Assembly (NCBI RefSeq): GCF_023544865.1
Contig: NZ_JAMJFX010000011.1
Coordinates: 1-64,000 of the forward strand
Direction: 5' to 3'
DNA from: Phaeovulum molybdatiresistens
GTDB taxonomy: Bacteria > Pseudomonadota > Alphaproteobacteria > Rhodobacterales > Rhodobacteraceae
DNA length: 64,000 nucleotides
The notes under the pieces are model-generated. The model saw only the letters and a program-made list of their open reading frames with translations. It was not told the DNA's origin and did not search any database. Position numbers and translations under genes: made by a program. Shown in pieces: positions 1-8,334 of this stretch (position 1 is its first letter; every line of letters starts with the position of its first letter).

Positions 1-37
1 CCGCGACAAGTTGGCGAAGCTTTTCGGTATTCCGCAT
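1..37 (-). CDS. possible 5' end of a divergent gene (partial)
   Basis: On the minus strand an ATG at position 37 opens a frame reading MRNTEKLRQLVA that runs off the left edge. A GGAAAG stretch lies about four bases upstream and could serve as a ribosome binding site. The codons look like those of its neighbours. A gene here would be divergent from the GntR regulator at 215, a common arrangement for a regulator and its target. The N-terminus loosely resembles PEP mutase/isocitrate lyase-type proteins, but twelve residues do not allow a family call, so no function is assigned. Confidence 0.35.
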   Translation of the reverse strand, partial: MRNTEKLRQLVA

Positions 38-112
38 GGGTCTTTCCACTGGATGCGCCGGGCCCAGGGCCGGCCGGTTGGTCAGAGGATGGACGGGTGG
101 CTGTCCTCTGTC

Positions 113-155
113 AACAGTTTGCGATCAGCGCGGTCAATTGATAACAGTTGGCGAT
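113..155. promoter_or_regulatory. direct repeat AACAGTT[T/G]GCGAT, possible GntR operator
   Basis: Two near-identical 13-base copies, AACAGTTTGCGAT at 113-125 and AACAGTTGGCGAT at 143-155, lie exactly 30 bp apart, about three helical turns. The palindrome TCAATTGA at 134-141 sits between them. They fall in the gap between the possible divergent partial gene and the GntR gene, where an autoregulatory operator would be expected. The repeat is seen in the sequence; its role is inferred. Confidence 0.35.
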
Positions 156-214
156 TGTTGCGCCGCCGCCTGCCATGCGCTATCGCTAGGGTAATGAATT
201 GAGGTATTTTGCGC

Positions 215-862
215 ATGGTAGAGCCGATCAGATTGAATTCCCTGGCCTCCGAGGTGTTCGACCGCGTGGTCGATGCGATCACATCGGGTGAATTCGAACC
301 GGGTGAAAAACTGTCGGAATCGAATCTGGCGCGGGAACTGGGCATCAGCCGCGGCCCGATCCGCGAGGCGTTGCAGCGCCTGGAAGGCAAGCTGGTGCAG
401 CGCGTCCCGCGCGTCGGCGTGCGGGTGATCGAATTCGGCGCCGATGAACTGCGCCAGCTGTTCTATCTGCGCGAGGCGATGGAAGGCATGGCCGCGCGTC
501 TGGCCGCCGAAAATGTCTCGGACGACTGGCTGGCCGAGGTGGAAGGCATGCTGGGCCGCCACGGTCAAAGCATCCGTGACAGCCATTCCTATCGCCAGAA
601 ATCCACCGATGAGGATTTCCATTTCGCTATCGCCCGCGCCTCGGGCTGTGCCAATATCGAACGGTTGCTGCTGAGCGAGGTCTATTATCAGCTGCGCATC
701 CACCGGCTGAAATCGTCCACCCGGCCCGGCCGCGCCGAAGAGGCGCTGGCCGAACATCGCGCGATCTTTGACCGGCTGCGCGCCCGCGACCCCGACGGCG
801 CCGAGGCGGCGATGCGCGCCCACATCCGATCCGCCCGCGAAAGCACCCTGTCGCTGCTGTAA
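215..862 (+). CDS. GntR family transcriptional regulator (FadR/FCD subfamily)
   Basis: Cytoplasmic DNA-binding repressor or activator of 215 residues. Residues about 8-70 form the winged helix-turn-helix of GntR proteins (LASEVFDRVVDAI, then ARELGISRGPIREALQRLEG). The rest is an all-helical FCD ligand domain, with conserved FHFAIARASG and a final EHRAIFDRLRARD helix carrying the usual metal/ligand histidines. An in-frame TTG six bases upstream is possible, but ATG 215 has a better spaced GAGG (201-204). It is probably autoregulated through the direct repeat just upstream and may control the gene leaving the window on the left. The effector is unknown. It ends four bases before the convergent pab gene. 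Confidence 0.88.
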   Translation: MVEPIRLNSLASEVFDRVVDAITSGEFEPGEKLSESNLARELGISRGPIREALQRLEGKLVQRVPRVGVRVIEFGADELRQLFYLREAMEGMAARLAAENVSDDWLAEVEGMLGRHGQSIRDSHSYRQKSTDEDFHFAIARASGCANIERLLLSEVYYQLRIHRLKSSTRPGRAEEALAEHRAIFDRLRARDPDGAEAAMRAHIRSARESTLSLL

Positions 863-866
863 CCGA

Positions 867-2585
867 TCAGGCCATCACCGCCGGGATCAGCCCGCGCAGC
901 GAATTGCCGACAAACAGCGCCTCGGCCCGGGTCAGGTCGGCGGGGGTCAGGATGCGTTCCACCGCCTCGCCCCGCTCGATCAGATCGCGGCGCAGCACGC
1001 CGGGCAACAGGCCGCAGGCCAGCGGCGGGGTGCAAAGCTGCCCGTCCAGCCGCGCGAAGACATTGGTGATCGTGCCTTCGCAAACCTGACCGCGTTCGTT
1101 CAGGAACAGCAGTTCATCCACCCCTTCGGGCAGGGCGGCGCGGGCGCGGTCGTAAATCGCGCGATGCGTGGTCTTTACCCCCAGCCAGGGATCGGCGCTG
1201 TCCAGCCGTTCCGCCGCGATCCGCAGCCGCCAGGGCGCGGCGACGGGCGGGCAGGGGGCATGGGTCAGCGCGACCCGCCCGCCCGCATCCACCGCGATTC
1301 GCACCCGGCGCGGGCCATCGTGGGGCACATCGGCCAGCGCCGCGCGCACCGCGCCCATGTCCAGCGGCAGGCCCAGCCGCGCACAGGTCGCCCGCAGCCG
1401 GTCCAGATGCAGATCCAGCCGGACAAAGCCGCCCTGCCCATCGCTGCCCAGTGTCTCGATCACCTGAAAATCTGGCGCGGGCAGGCGGGCAAACCCGGCC
1501 TTCAGCAGCGCCTCGGCATATTCGGCGCTGGCGGTGCTGTCATGCACCACGCCGCCACCGACGTTCAGCACCGCCACGCCATCGTCATGCAGGGTCAGCG
1601 TGCGGATCGCCACGTTGAACGACATCCGCCCATCGGGCGCCACCCAGCCGATCGCGCCGCAATAGGCATCGCGCGGCGCGGGTTCCAGCTCGCGGATGAT
1701 TTCCATCGCGCGGATCTTGGGCGCGCCGGTGACCGACCCGCAGGGAAACAGCGCGCGCAGGATCGCGGGCAGGTCAATGCCGGGCAACAGCTGCGCCCGC
1801 ACGGTCGAGGTCATCTGATGCACGGTGGCATAGCTTTCCACCTCAAACAGCCGCGGAACCCGGACCGAGCCGACCCGGCTGATCCGCGACAGATCGTTGC
1901 GCAAAAGATCCACGATCATCAGGTTTTCTGCGCGGTTCTTTTCCGATGCGCCCAGCCAGTCGCGCGCGGCGCTGTCCGCCTCGGGCGTTGGTCCGCGCGC
2001 CACGGTGCCCTTCATCGGGCGGGTTTCGATCATGCCGTCGGCATCGACGGCAAAGAACAATTCCGGCGAGCGGGACAGAATCACCGGCCCGCCCAGATCG
2101 ACCAGCGCGCCGTGGCGCACGGGTTGCGCGCGCCGCAGCGCGGCATAAAGCGCGTCGGGCGTGCCCGTGGCGCGCAGGGTCTGCGGAAAGGTCAGGTTGA
2201 TCTGATAGCAATCGCCCGCGGCGATATAGTCGCGCACCCGGTCAAACGCTTCGCCATAGCGCGCGGCGTCCCAGGCCGGGCAGGGCGGTGACAGAAAGGC
2301 GGGCGCCGGCGCATCCGCCGCCGGGGCGCGGCAGCCGTCAAACACCCCCATCAGGATCAGCGGCACCCGCCGCCCCGCGGGCAGCAGCGGCGCCAGCCGG
2401 TCGGTCAGACAGTAGCCCAGTTCATAGCTGAAATAGCCCGCCAGCCAGTGACCCGCGGCCTGGGCGCGCGAAATCTGGTCCAGGGCCGCGGGCACCTGGT
2501 CGGGCCCATCGGCCCGGATCAGCCGCAGCGGCGCGTCAAACAGCGTGCCACCGCCCAGCGGGCCTTCGTCGAACAGGATCTTCAT
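867..2585 (-). CDS. pabB: fused aminodeoxychorismate synthase component I / aminodeoxychorismate lyase
   Basis: A 572-residue bifunctional enzyme for p-aminobenzoate, hence folate, synthesis. Residues about 1-380 are a chorismate-binding domain; it shows the PMKGT motif typical of PabB rather than TrpE, the ENLMIVDLLRNDL motif and GSVTGAPKIRAMEIIRELEP. Residues about 390-572 are a class IV PLP aminotransferase fold (PabC). KTTHR probably contains the Schiff-base lysine, and NERGQVCEGTITNVF precedes CGLLPGVLR. Such PabB-PabC fusions are known in several bacteria. Ammonia would come from a separate PabA. ATG 2585 is preferred over longer frames because the protein then starts at the conserved region. 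The alternative call, anthranilate synthase, is made unlikely by PMKGT and the lyase domain. Confidence 0.88.
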   Translation of the reverse strand: MKILFDEGPLGGGTLFDAPLRLIRADGPDQVPAALDQISRAQAAGHWLAGYFSYELGYCLTDRLAPLLPAGRRVPLILMGVFDGCRAPAADAPAPAFLSPPCPAWDAARYGEAFDRVRDYIAAGDCYQINLTFPQTLRATGTPDALYAALRRAQPVRHGALVDLGGPVILSRSPELFFAVDADGMIETRPMKGTVARGPTPEADSAARDWLGASEKNRAENLMIVDLLRNDLSRISRVGSVRVPRLFEVESYATVHQMTSTVRAQLLPGIDLPAILRALFPCGSVTGAPKIRAMEIIRELEPAPRDAYCGAIGWVAPDGRMSFNVAIRTLTLHDDGVAVLNVGGGVVHDSTASAEYAEALLKAGFARLPAPDFQVIETLGSDGQGGFVRLDLHLDRLRATCARLGLPLDMGAVRAALADVPHDGPRRVRIAVDAGGRVALTHAPCPPVAAPWRLRIAAERLDSADPWLGVKTTHRAIYDRARAALPEGVDELLFLNERGQVCEGTITNVFARLDGQLCTPPLACGLLPGVLRRDLIERGEAVERILTPADLTRAEALFVGNSLRGLIPAVMA

Positions 2586-2733
2586 GCGGCGCATCCAGGG
2601 GTTTCGCAGGTCCAATCGGTCAGGTCGGTATGACAGGCTTGGCCGGGACCAGCCAGCCCCCACCGCCCCCGATACGCGCCGCGCCCCGCGCCGGTTTTGC
2701 CGCCCCCCGGATCATTTCCACCCGGCGTGCAAA

Positions 2734-2773
2734 TTGTCACATGCCTGTCACATGGATGAAGCAGAAGTGTCAC
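2734..2773 (+). promoter_or_regulatory. Pho box upstream of pstS
   Basis: TTGTCAC (2734-2740), ATGC, CTGTCAC (2745-2751) gives the 7-4-7 layout of a PhoB binding site, close to the consensus CTGTCAT repeat. A further half-site GTGTCAC at 2767-2773 is in phase, 22 bp after the second. The array ends about 60 bp before the pstS start codon. This predicts phosphate-starvation induction by PhoB. Confidence 0.8.
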
Positions 2774-2836
2774 GCAACAGACGTAACAGGTCGCTTGAGG
2801 TCGATCGTGACCCATCCCGATTGTCAGGAGTGATCC

Positions 2837-3877
2837 ATGAACCCGATGAAGCTTTCCGTTTCCGCGCTGGCGATGCTGGCCGTGTCCGCCGGGGCCGCCG
2901 CTGCGCGCGACAACGTGCAGACCGCCGGTTCGTCAACCGTGCTGCCCTATGCCACCATCGTCGCCGAGGCCTTTGGCGAAAACTTCGACTTCCCGACCCC
3001 GGTGGTCGAATCGGGCGGTTCGGGTGCGGGCCGCAAGAAACTGTGCGAAGGCGTGGGCGAAAACACCATCGACATCGCCAATTCGTCCTCGCGCATCAAG
3101 CAGTCGGACATCGATCTGTGCGCCCAGAACGGCGTGACCGAGATCATGGAGGTCCGCTTCGGCTATGACGGGATCGTCTTTGCCAGCGACATCAACGGCG
3201 CGGAATTCGCCTTCACCCCGGCCGACTGGTTCAACGCCCTGGCCGCCGAGGTCGTCAAGGACGGCGCCATCGTCGCCAACCCGAACAAGACCTGGGCCGA
3301 TGTGAACGCCGCCATGCCCGCGCAGGACATCCTGGCCTTCATCCCGGGCACCAAGCACGGCACCCGCGAAGTGTTCGACGAAAAGGTCATCATCGCGGGC
3401 TGCGAAGCGAGCGGCGCGCTGGAGGCATTCGCCGCCGCCGCCGGTGGCGATGAAAAAGCCGCCGAAAAGAAATGCATGGCGCTGCGCACCGATGGCGTGT
3501 CGATCGACATCGACGGTGACTATACCGAAACGCTGGCCCGCGTGGATGCCAACAAGAACGGCATCGGCGTGTTCGGTCTGTCGTTCTATCAGAACAACAC
3601 CGACAAGCTGCGCGTCGCCACGATGGACGGTGTCATCCCCACCGTTGAATCGATCGCGGCGGGTGACTACCCGGTGTCGCGTCCGCTGTATTTCTACGTC
3701 AAGAAGGCGCATCTGGGCGTGATCCCGGGCCTGAAGGAATACATCGAATTCTTCGTGTCCGATGACATGGCCGGCCCCGATGGTCCGCTGGCCGCCTATG
3801 GCCTGGTGTCCGACCCGGAACTGGCCGTGACCCAGCAGGCGGTGGCCGACGAAGTGGTCATGGGCCCGCTGAACTGA
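2837..3877 (+). CDS. pstS: PstS, periplasmic phosphate-binding protein
   Basis: High-affinity phosphate receptor of the Pst ABC importer, 346 residues. An N-terminal signal peptide (MKLSVSALAMLAVSAGAAAA) is followed by TAGSSTVLPYATIVAEAF, and the phosphate-binding segments ESGGSGAGRK and ANSSSRIK are clear. TKHGTREVF supplies another binding loop. AGGAG six bases upstream supports ATG 2837. It is the first gene of the pst operon, and the Pho box upstream predicts induction when phosphate is scarce. A stem-loop with a UUCG tetraloop follows directly, probably giving more PstS than permease. Confidence 0.95.
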   Translation: MNPMKLSVSALAMLAVSAGAAAARDNVQTAGSSTVLPYATIVAEAFGENFDFPTPVVESGGSGAGRKKLCEGVGENTIDIANSSSRIKQSDIDLCAQNGVTEIMEVRFGYDGIVFASDINGAEFAFTPADWFNALAAEVVKDGAIVANPNKTWADVNAAMPAQDILAFIPGTKHGTREVFDEKVIIAGCEASGALEAFAAAAGGDEKAAEKKCMALRTDGVSIDIDGDYTETLARVDANKNGIGVFGLSFYQNNTDKLRVATMDGVIPTVESIAAGDYPVSRPLYFYVKKAHLGVIPGLKEYIEFFVSDDMAGPDGPLAAYGLVSDPELAVTQQAVADEVVMGPLN

Positions 3878-3887
3878 AAAATCCCCC

Positions 3888-3911
3888 GGGCGGTGCCTTC
3901 GGGCGCCGCCC
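3888..3911 (+). terminator. hairpin with UUCG tetraloop between pstS and pstC
   Basis: GGGCGGTGCC, TTCG, GGCGCCGCCC forms a ten-pair stem (one G-U) closed by the very stable C(UUCG)G loop. A short T tract follows at 3919-3923. It lies 10 bases after the pstS stop. It could act as a partial terminator or protect the pstS message, lowering permease relative to binding protein. Confidence 0.7.
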
Positions 3912-3936
3912 AGTCCCGTTTTTGGTGGAATGACCC

Positions 3937-5382
3937 ATGGGCAACGGCCTTCTGACCCTTATCGTGATCGTCCTTGCCGCGGTGGGCTTTGTCGCAGGCC
4001 GCGCCCGCGCCATGCAAAGCGCCGGTGGCGACCGCCGCCGCCTGCATTCCCTGCCCATCCATTACGGGCAGACCGTGTTTCTGTTCACCGCTGTCCCGGC
4101 GCTTCTGGTGATGGCGGTCTGGCTGCTGGTGCAGCCGATCTTCATTGAAAACAACGTCAAATCCCTGCTTCCGGCCGAGGATGTGGCCCAAGCGGCCTCG
4201 GCGGACCTGGTGATGGCCGATGTGCGCCGCCTGGCGGGCGGGCTTGATCTGCTGGCGGCGCGCGGTGCCGCGCCCGGGCCCGATGCCGACCCTGCCGACC
4301 TGCGCGCGCGCATGGCCGGGGTGGGCGTGGCCCTGGCATCGGACATCCGCCCCGGTGTGCTGGCGGCCGCCGAACGCTACCGCGCGATGACCGCCACCGC
4401 GCGCCTTGCGATGACCATCGCGGTGATCGTGGTGGCACTGGCGGGGCTGGTACTGTCGCTGCGCCGGGTCACGGCGCGGTTTCGCGCGCGCAACGTATCG
4501 GAAACCTTTGTCCTGTCGCTGCTGATCGGGTCGTCGCTGGTGGCGGTTCTGACCACGGTAGGGATCGTGCTGTCGCTGGTGTTTGAAACCTGGAACTTCT
4601 TTCAGCTTTATCCCGCGCGCGATTTCTTTTTCAGCCTGACCTGGAACCCGCAGTTCCGCGGCGGCTCGGACCTTGGGATCTGGCCGCTTCTGTGGGGCAC
4701 ACTTTATGTGTCCTTCATCGCGCTGCTGGTGGCGGTTCCCGTCGGGCTTATGGCGGCGATCTATCTGTCGGAATATGCCGGGCGGCGGATGCGCGCCGTG
4801 GCCAAGCCGCTGATCGAGATGCTGGCCGGTATCCCCACCATCGTTTACGGCGTGTTCGCGCTGGTCACGGTGGGGCCGATGCTGCGCGACTATTTCGCCC
4901 AGCCGCTGGGGCTTGGCAGCGGGTCATCCTCGGTGATGACGGCGGGTATCGTGATGGGGATCATGGTCATCCCCTTCGTATCCTCGCTGTCCGATGACAT
5001 CATCAATGCCGTGCCGCAAAGCCTGCGCGACGGCTCGCTTGGCATGGGCGCCACGCCGTCGGAAACGATCCGGCTGGTGGTGCTGCCCGCCGCGCTGCCC
5101 GGGGTGGTGGGGGCGATCCTGCTGGCCGCCAGCCGCGCCATCGGGGAAACGATGATCGTGGTGATGGGCGCGGGGGCGGCGGCGAAACTGTCGCTGAACC
5201 CCTTTGAGGCGATGACGACCGTGACCGTCAAGATCGTCAGCCAGCTGACCGGCGATACCGAATTCGCCAGCCCCGAAACGCTGGTGGCCTTTGCCCTTGG
5301 CCTGACGCTGTTCGTGATCACGCTGGGGCTGAATGTTCTGGCGCTTTATATCGTGCGCAAATACCGGGAACAGTACGAATGA
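3937..5382 (+). CDS. pstC: PstC, phosphate ABC transporter permease
   Basis: Inner-membrane permease subunit of 481 residues that pairs with PstA to form the phosphate channel. The C-terminal half (about 230-470) is a BPD-transport domain with six membrane helices and the cytoplasmic EAA-like loop LRDGSLGMGATPSETIRLVVLPAALPG. The N-terminal extension of some 200 residues has membrane helices near residues 1-20, 45-67 and 165-180 and a periplasmic stretch; such extended PstC proteins are usual in alphaproteobacteria. The gene overlaps pstA by four bases (ATGA), indicating translational coupling. Confidence 0.93.
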   Translation: MGNGLLTLIVIVLAAVGFVAGRARAMQSAGGDRRRLHSLPIHYGQTVFLFTAVPALLVMAVWLLVQPIFIENNVKSLLPAEDVAQAASADLVMADVRRLAGGLDLLAARGAAPGPDADPADLRARMAGVGVALASDIRPGVLAAAERYRAMTATARLAMTIAVIVVALAGLVLSLRRVTARFRARNVSETFVLSLLIGSSLVAVLTTVGIVLSLVFETWNFFQLYPARDFFFSLTWNPQFRGGSDLGIWPLLWGTLYVSFIALLVAVPVGLMAAIYLSEYAGRRMRAVAKPLIEMLAGIPTIVYGVFALVTVGPMLRDYFAQPLGLGSGSSSVMTAGIVMGIMVIPFVSSLSDDIINAVPQSLRDGSLGMGATPSETIRLVVLPAALPGVVGAILLAASRAIGETMIVVMGAGAAAKLSLNPFEAMTTVTVKIVSQLTGDTEFASPETLVAFALGLTLFVITLGLNVLALYIVRKYREQYE

Positions 5383-6734
5383 CCGACGCAAGCCTGAACG
5401 GGGCCGATGCGCCCGCCCGCCGGCACGGATCGCTGCTGCAGCCCGATGCCCGCACCCGCCGCCGCAATGCCGCCGAGGCGCGCTTTCGCGCCTATGGCCT
5501 GACGGCGATCGGCGTGGCGATGGCGGCGCTGATCTGGCTGCTGACCTCGGTGCTGGGCACGGGCGCCGGCGCCTTTCGCCAGACGGTGATCGAATTCCCG
5601 GTGGAACTGGTCGAGGCCAAGCTGGACAAATCCGGCAACCGCGACATCGAGGTGATGAAGAAGGTCACCACCATCGGCTATGCCGGCGTGCTGGGCGCGG
5701 GGCTGACACAGGCGCTGGCCGATGCGGGCATCGACACCGCAGGCCTTGCGGCCAAGGATGTCACCGGCCTTCTGTCGCAAGAGGCGGCGGCGCAGCTGCG
5801 CAATCAGGTGCTGGCCGATCCCGACCTGGTGGGCCAGACCATCACCGTGCGCGCCTTGGCGACGGGGCGGGTGGATGGCTATTACAAGGGCCGCGTCACG
5901 ATGGAGTCCGCGCAGCTGGATTCCAACGTCAAGCCCGAACAGCTGGCGCTTGCCGACCGGATGCGCGACGCGGGCCTGATGCGGCTGGCCTTCAACCCAG
6001 GCTTCCTGACCATGCCCGACGCCTCCGACCAGCGCCCCGAGGCCGCGGGCCTGGGCGTGGCGATCCTGGGGTCGTTCTACATGATGCTGGTGGTTCTGGT
6101 GCTGTCGCTGCCGATCGGCGTGGCCGCGTCGATCTACCTTGAGGAATTCGCCCCCCGCAACCGCCTGACCGACCTGATCGAGGTGAACATTTCCAACCTT
6201 GCCGCCGTGCCGTCCATCGTCTTCGGCATCCTGGGGCTGGCGATCTTCATCAACTTTGCCGGGCTGCCGCAATCGGCGCCGATCGTGGGCGGGCTGGTGC
6301 TGACGCTGATGACGATCCCGACGATCATCATTTCCACCCGCGCCGCGCTGAAGGCGGTGCCGCCGTCCATCCGCGATGCGGCGCTGGGGGTGGGCGCGTC
6401 CAAGATGCAATCGGTGTTTCACCATGTGCTGCCGCTGGCCATGCCCGGCATCCTGACCGGCACGATCATCGGGCTGGCGCAGGCGCTTGGCGAAACCGCG
6501 CCGCTGCTGCTGATCGGGATGGTGGCCTTTGTGCGCGACTTCCCCGGCGCGCCGCCCGAGGGGTTGTTCGATCCCGCCTCGGCCTTGCCCGTGCAGGTCT
6601 ATAACTGGACCCAGCGCGGCGACCCGGGCTTTGTCGAGCGCGCATCGGGGGCGATCATCGTGCTTCTGATCTTCCTGATCGCGATGAATGCGCTGGCGAT
6701 CTTTCTGCGGCGCAAGTTCGAACGCCGCTGGTAA
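5379..6734 (+). CDS. pstA: PstA, phosphate ABC transporter permease
   Basis: Second permease subunit of the Pst importer, 451 residues. The N-terminal 215 residues form the DUF3333-type extension of alphaproteobacterial PstA: one membrane helix near 43-62, then a soluble segment. The core from about 220 to 440 is a BPD-transport domain; RDAALGVGASKMQSVFHHVLPLAMPGILTG is the loop that docks on the ATPase. In related bacteria pstB follows immediately, but here phoU starts 60 bases after the stop and no ATPase gene is present. The ATPase that energises this permease must be encoded elsewhere or be missing. Confidence 0.93.
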   Translation: MTDASLNGADAPARRHGSLLQPDARTRRRNAAEARFRAYGLTAIGVAMAALIWLLTSVLGTGAGAFRQTVIEFPVELVEAKLDKSGNRDIEVMKKVTTIGYAGVLGAGLTQALADAGIDTAGLAAKDVTGLLSQEAAAQLRNQVLADPDLVGQTITVRALATGRVDGYYKGRVTMESAQLDSNVKPEQLALADRMRDAGLMRLAFNPGFLTMPDASDQRPEAAGLGVAILGSFYMMLVVLVLSLPIGVAASIYLEEFAPRNRLTDLIEVNISNLAAVPSIVFGILGLAIFINFAGLPQSAPIVGGLVLTLMTIPTIIISTRAALKAVPPSIRDAALGVGASKMQSVFHHVLPLAMPGILTGTIIGLAQALGETAPLLLIGMVAFVRDFPGAPPEGLFDPASALPVQVYNWTQRGDPGFVERASGAIIVLLIFLIAMNALAIFLRRKFERRW

Positions 6735-6793
6735 CGCCGACACCTGCCATCGGGGCCGTGCGCCCCCCGCCAGATTGCCCGAAGGGAAATTTC

Positions 6794-7510
6794 ATGCACG
6801 AAGATCATATCATGTCCGCCTTTGACCGCGATCTGGCGGCGGTGCTGGCCCATGTGCAGCGGCTGGGCGCGCTGGCGGAAACCGCCATTCACGATTCGCT
6901 GCGCGCGCTGGATGCCCGCGATGCGGCGCTGGCCGAACAGGTCCGCCAGGGCGATGCCGCGCTGGATGGTCTGGAAGAGCTGATCAACGATGAGGCCGCC
7001 CGCATCATCGCGCTGCGCGCGCCGACCGCCGGTGACATGCGCCTTGTGCTGGGCGCGATCAAGATCGCCGCCAGCCTGGAACGCATCGGCGATTATGCCA
7101 AGAACATCGCCAAACGCGCGCAGGCGCTGGTCGATGTGGACCCGGTGGGCACCACCACCGGCACGCTGCGCCGGATGGGCGCGGTGGTTGAGGCGATGTT
7201 GACCGAAACGCTGGCCGCCTATCAGGCCCGCGATGCCGCCGCCGCCCGCCGCCTGCGCGACCGCGATCAGGAAGTGGACCAGATCTATAACTCGCTGTTC
7301 CGCACCTTGCTGACCCATATGATGGAAGACCCGCGGTCGATCAGCGCGGCGATGCATCTGCATTTCGTGGCCAAGAACATCGAACGGATGGGCGACCATG
7401 TGACCACGATCGCCGAACAGGTGATCTATCTGGTCGAAGGCCGCCAGCCCGATGAAGACCGCGCCAAGCGCGACACCACCGCGTCAACCGTGCTTCCCAA
7501 CCCGGGCTGA
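6794..7510 (+). CDS. phoU: PhoU, phosphate signalling regulator
   Basis: Cytoplasmic all-helical protein of 238 residues made of two three-helix bundles. PhoU mediates negative signalling between the Pst transporter (through PstB) and the PhoR/PhoB two-component system. The metal-binding helices are visible as KIAASLERIGDYAKNIAKRA near residue 90 and HFVAKNIERMGDHVTTIAEQ near residue 195. ATG 6794 has GAAGGGAAA just upstream; a longer GTG-initiated frame from 6758 adds unrelated residues. It closes a pst operon without pstB, and phoB is not downstream either, so its usual partners are absent locally. Confidence 0.93.
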   Translation: MHEDHIMSAFDRDLAAVLAHVQRLGALAETAIHDSLRALDARDAALAEQVRQGDAALDGLEELINDEAARIIALRAPTAGDMRLVLGAIKIAASLERIGDYAKNIAKRAQALVDVDPVGTTTGTLRRMGAVVEAMLTETLAAYQARDAAAARRLRDRDQEVDQIYNSLFRTLLTHMMEDPRSISAAMHLHFVAKNIERMGDHVTTIAEQVIYLVEGRQPDEDRAKRDTTASTVLPNPG

Positions 7511-7514
7511 CCGC

Positions 7515-7552
7515 TTGCCAATTGGCAATCCCCGGGGTGCAGCCCCCGGGGG
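7515..7552. terminator. palindrome and GC hairpin between convergent phoU and GST genes
   Basis: TTGCCAATTGGCAA (7515-7528) is a perfect 14-base palindrome. It is followed by CCCCGGGG (7530-7537), a six-base loop and CCCCGGGG (7544-7551). Both lie in the 49-base gap between two convergent genes, so a bidirectional terminator is the simplest reading. There is no T tract, so the efficiency is uncertain. Confidence 0.5.
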
Positions 7553-7559
7553 TGTTCGC

Positions 7560-8162
7560 CTAGGCCAGCGCGCGTTGCACCGCCGGGCGCGCGGCCATGC
7601 GCGCCACATAATCGGCCAGCGCCGGGGGCAGCGTCAGGCCCGCGCGCTCATGCCAGCCCAGCAGATAGAAGGCCGCGGCATCGGCGATGGAATAGGCGCC
7701 CAGCATATAGCCGCCGCCCTGCACGCGGTCGGCCAGCGCCTCATACCCCGCCTGCAGCACCGCCCGGCCATGGGCGCGGATGTCTTCCTGCGCGGCGGGA
7801 TTGTCGGTGAATTTCTGCGGCAACATCGCCAGCGTCGCACCGCGCATGTGCAGGCTGGCGACGATATAGTCGATGAATTCCAGCGCGCGGACCTCGGGTT
7901 CAAGGCCCTCGGGCAGTAGGGCCGCTTCGGGCGCGCTGCGCGCCAGCCACAGCGCGATGGCGGGAAATTCCGTCAGCAGGCTGCCATCGGGGCGGATCAG
8001 CGCGGGCACCTTGCCCTTGGGGTTTTGCGCCAGATAGTCGGGTTGGCGATGCGCCCCGGTTTTCAGGTCAATGACCCGGGTTTCATATGGGCGCCCGATT
8101 TCCTCCAGAATGATCCGGATGCCCAGCGAACACGACCCGGGCGAGTGGAACAAAATCATCAT
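7560..8162 (-). CDS. glutathione S-transferase family protein
   Basis: Cytoplasmic protein of 200 residues. Residues 1-80 form a thioredoxin-like domain: SPGSCSLGIRIILEEIG carries the serine/cysteine of the beta-class active site, and NPKGKVPAL and LTEFPAIALWLA bind glutathione. Residues 90-200 are the helical domain, with YSIADAAAFYLLGW as the conserved N-capping motif. Two adjacent ATG codons open the frame; AGAAAGG lies upstream on the minus strand. The substrate cannot be told from sequence. Divergent from the aromatic-degradation genes starting at 8335, so a detoxification role there is possible but unproven. Confidence 0.88.
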   Translation of the reverse strand: MMILFHSPGSCSLGIRIILEEIGRPYETRVIDLKTGAHRQPDYLAQNPKGKVPALIRPDGSLLTEFPAIALWLARSAPEAALLPEGLEPEVRALEFIDYIVASLHMRGATLAMLPQKFTDNPAAQEDIRAHGRAVLQAGYEALADRVQGGGYMLGAYSIADAAAFYLLGWHERAGLTLPPALADYVARMAARPAVQRALA

Positions 8163-8248
8163 GCGGCCTTTCTGTGGCGGTTCCTGCCGGATACTTGACC
8201 GCCTGCGCCCGGCAGGTGCAAGGGGCCTTGGCAGGGGGTGACGTCTGT

Positions 8249-8263
8249 GTCCACAAGGCGGAC
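8249..8263. promoter_or_regulatory. GTCC-N7-GGAC dyad, site 1
   Basis: GTCCACAAGGCGGAC matches the dyads at 8896-8910 (12 of 15 positions) and 11895-11909 in its outer half-sites GTCC and GGAC. It lies between the divergent GST gene and the CMD-fold gene. An operator for a regulator of the following aromatic genes is possible. Confidence 0.3.
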
Positions 8264-8334
8264 GCTTTGCCCGACGCCCTTGCCCGCGCCAAGCCGCGCG
8301 ATCTGTTGCGCCGATGTTTTTTCAAAGGACCGAA

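Noticed and set aside
6735..6793. possible pstB remnant between pstA and phoU
   Set aside because: The 59 bases hold no Walker or signature motif in any frame, and no stretch resembles a PstB end.
7515..7528. palindrome TTGCCAATTGGCAA as a regulator site
   Set aside because: It lies between two convergent stop codons, where an operator has no promoter to act on; part of a terminator region is more likely.
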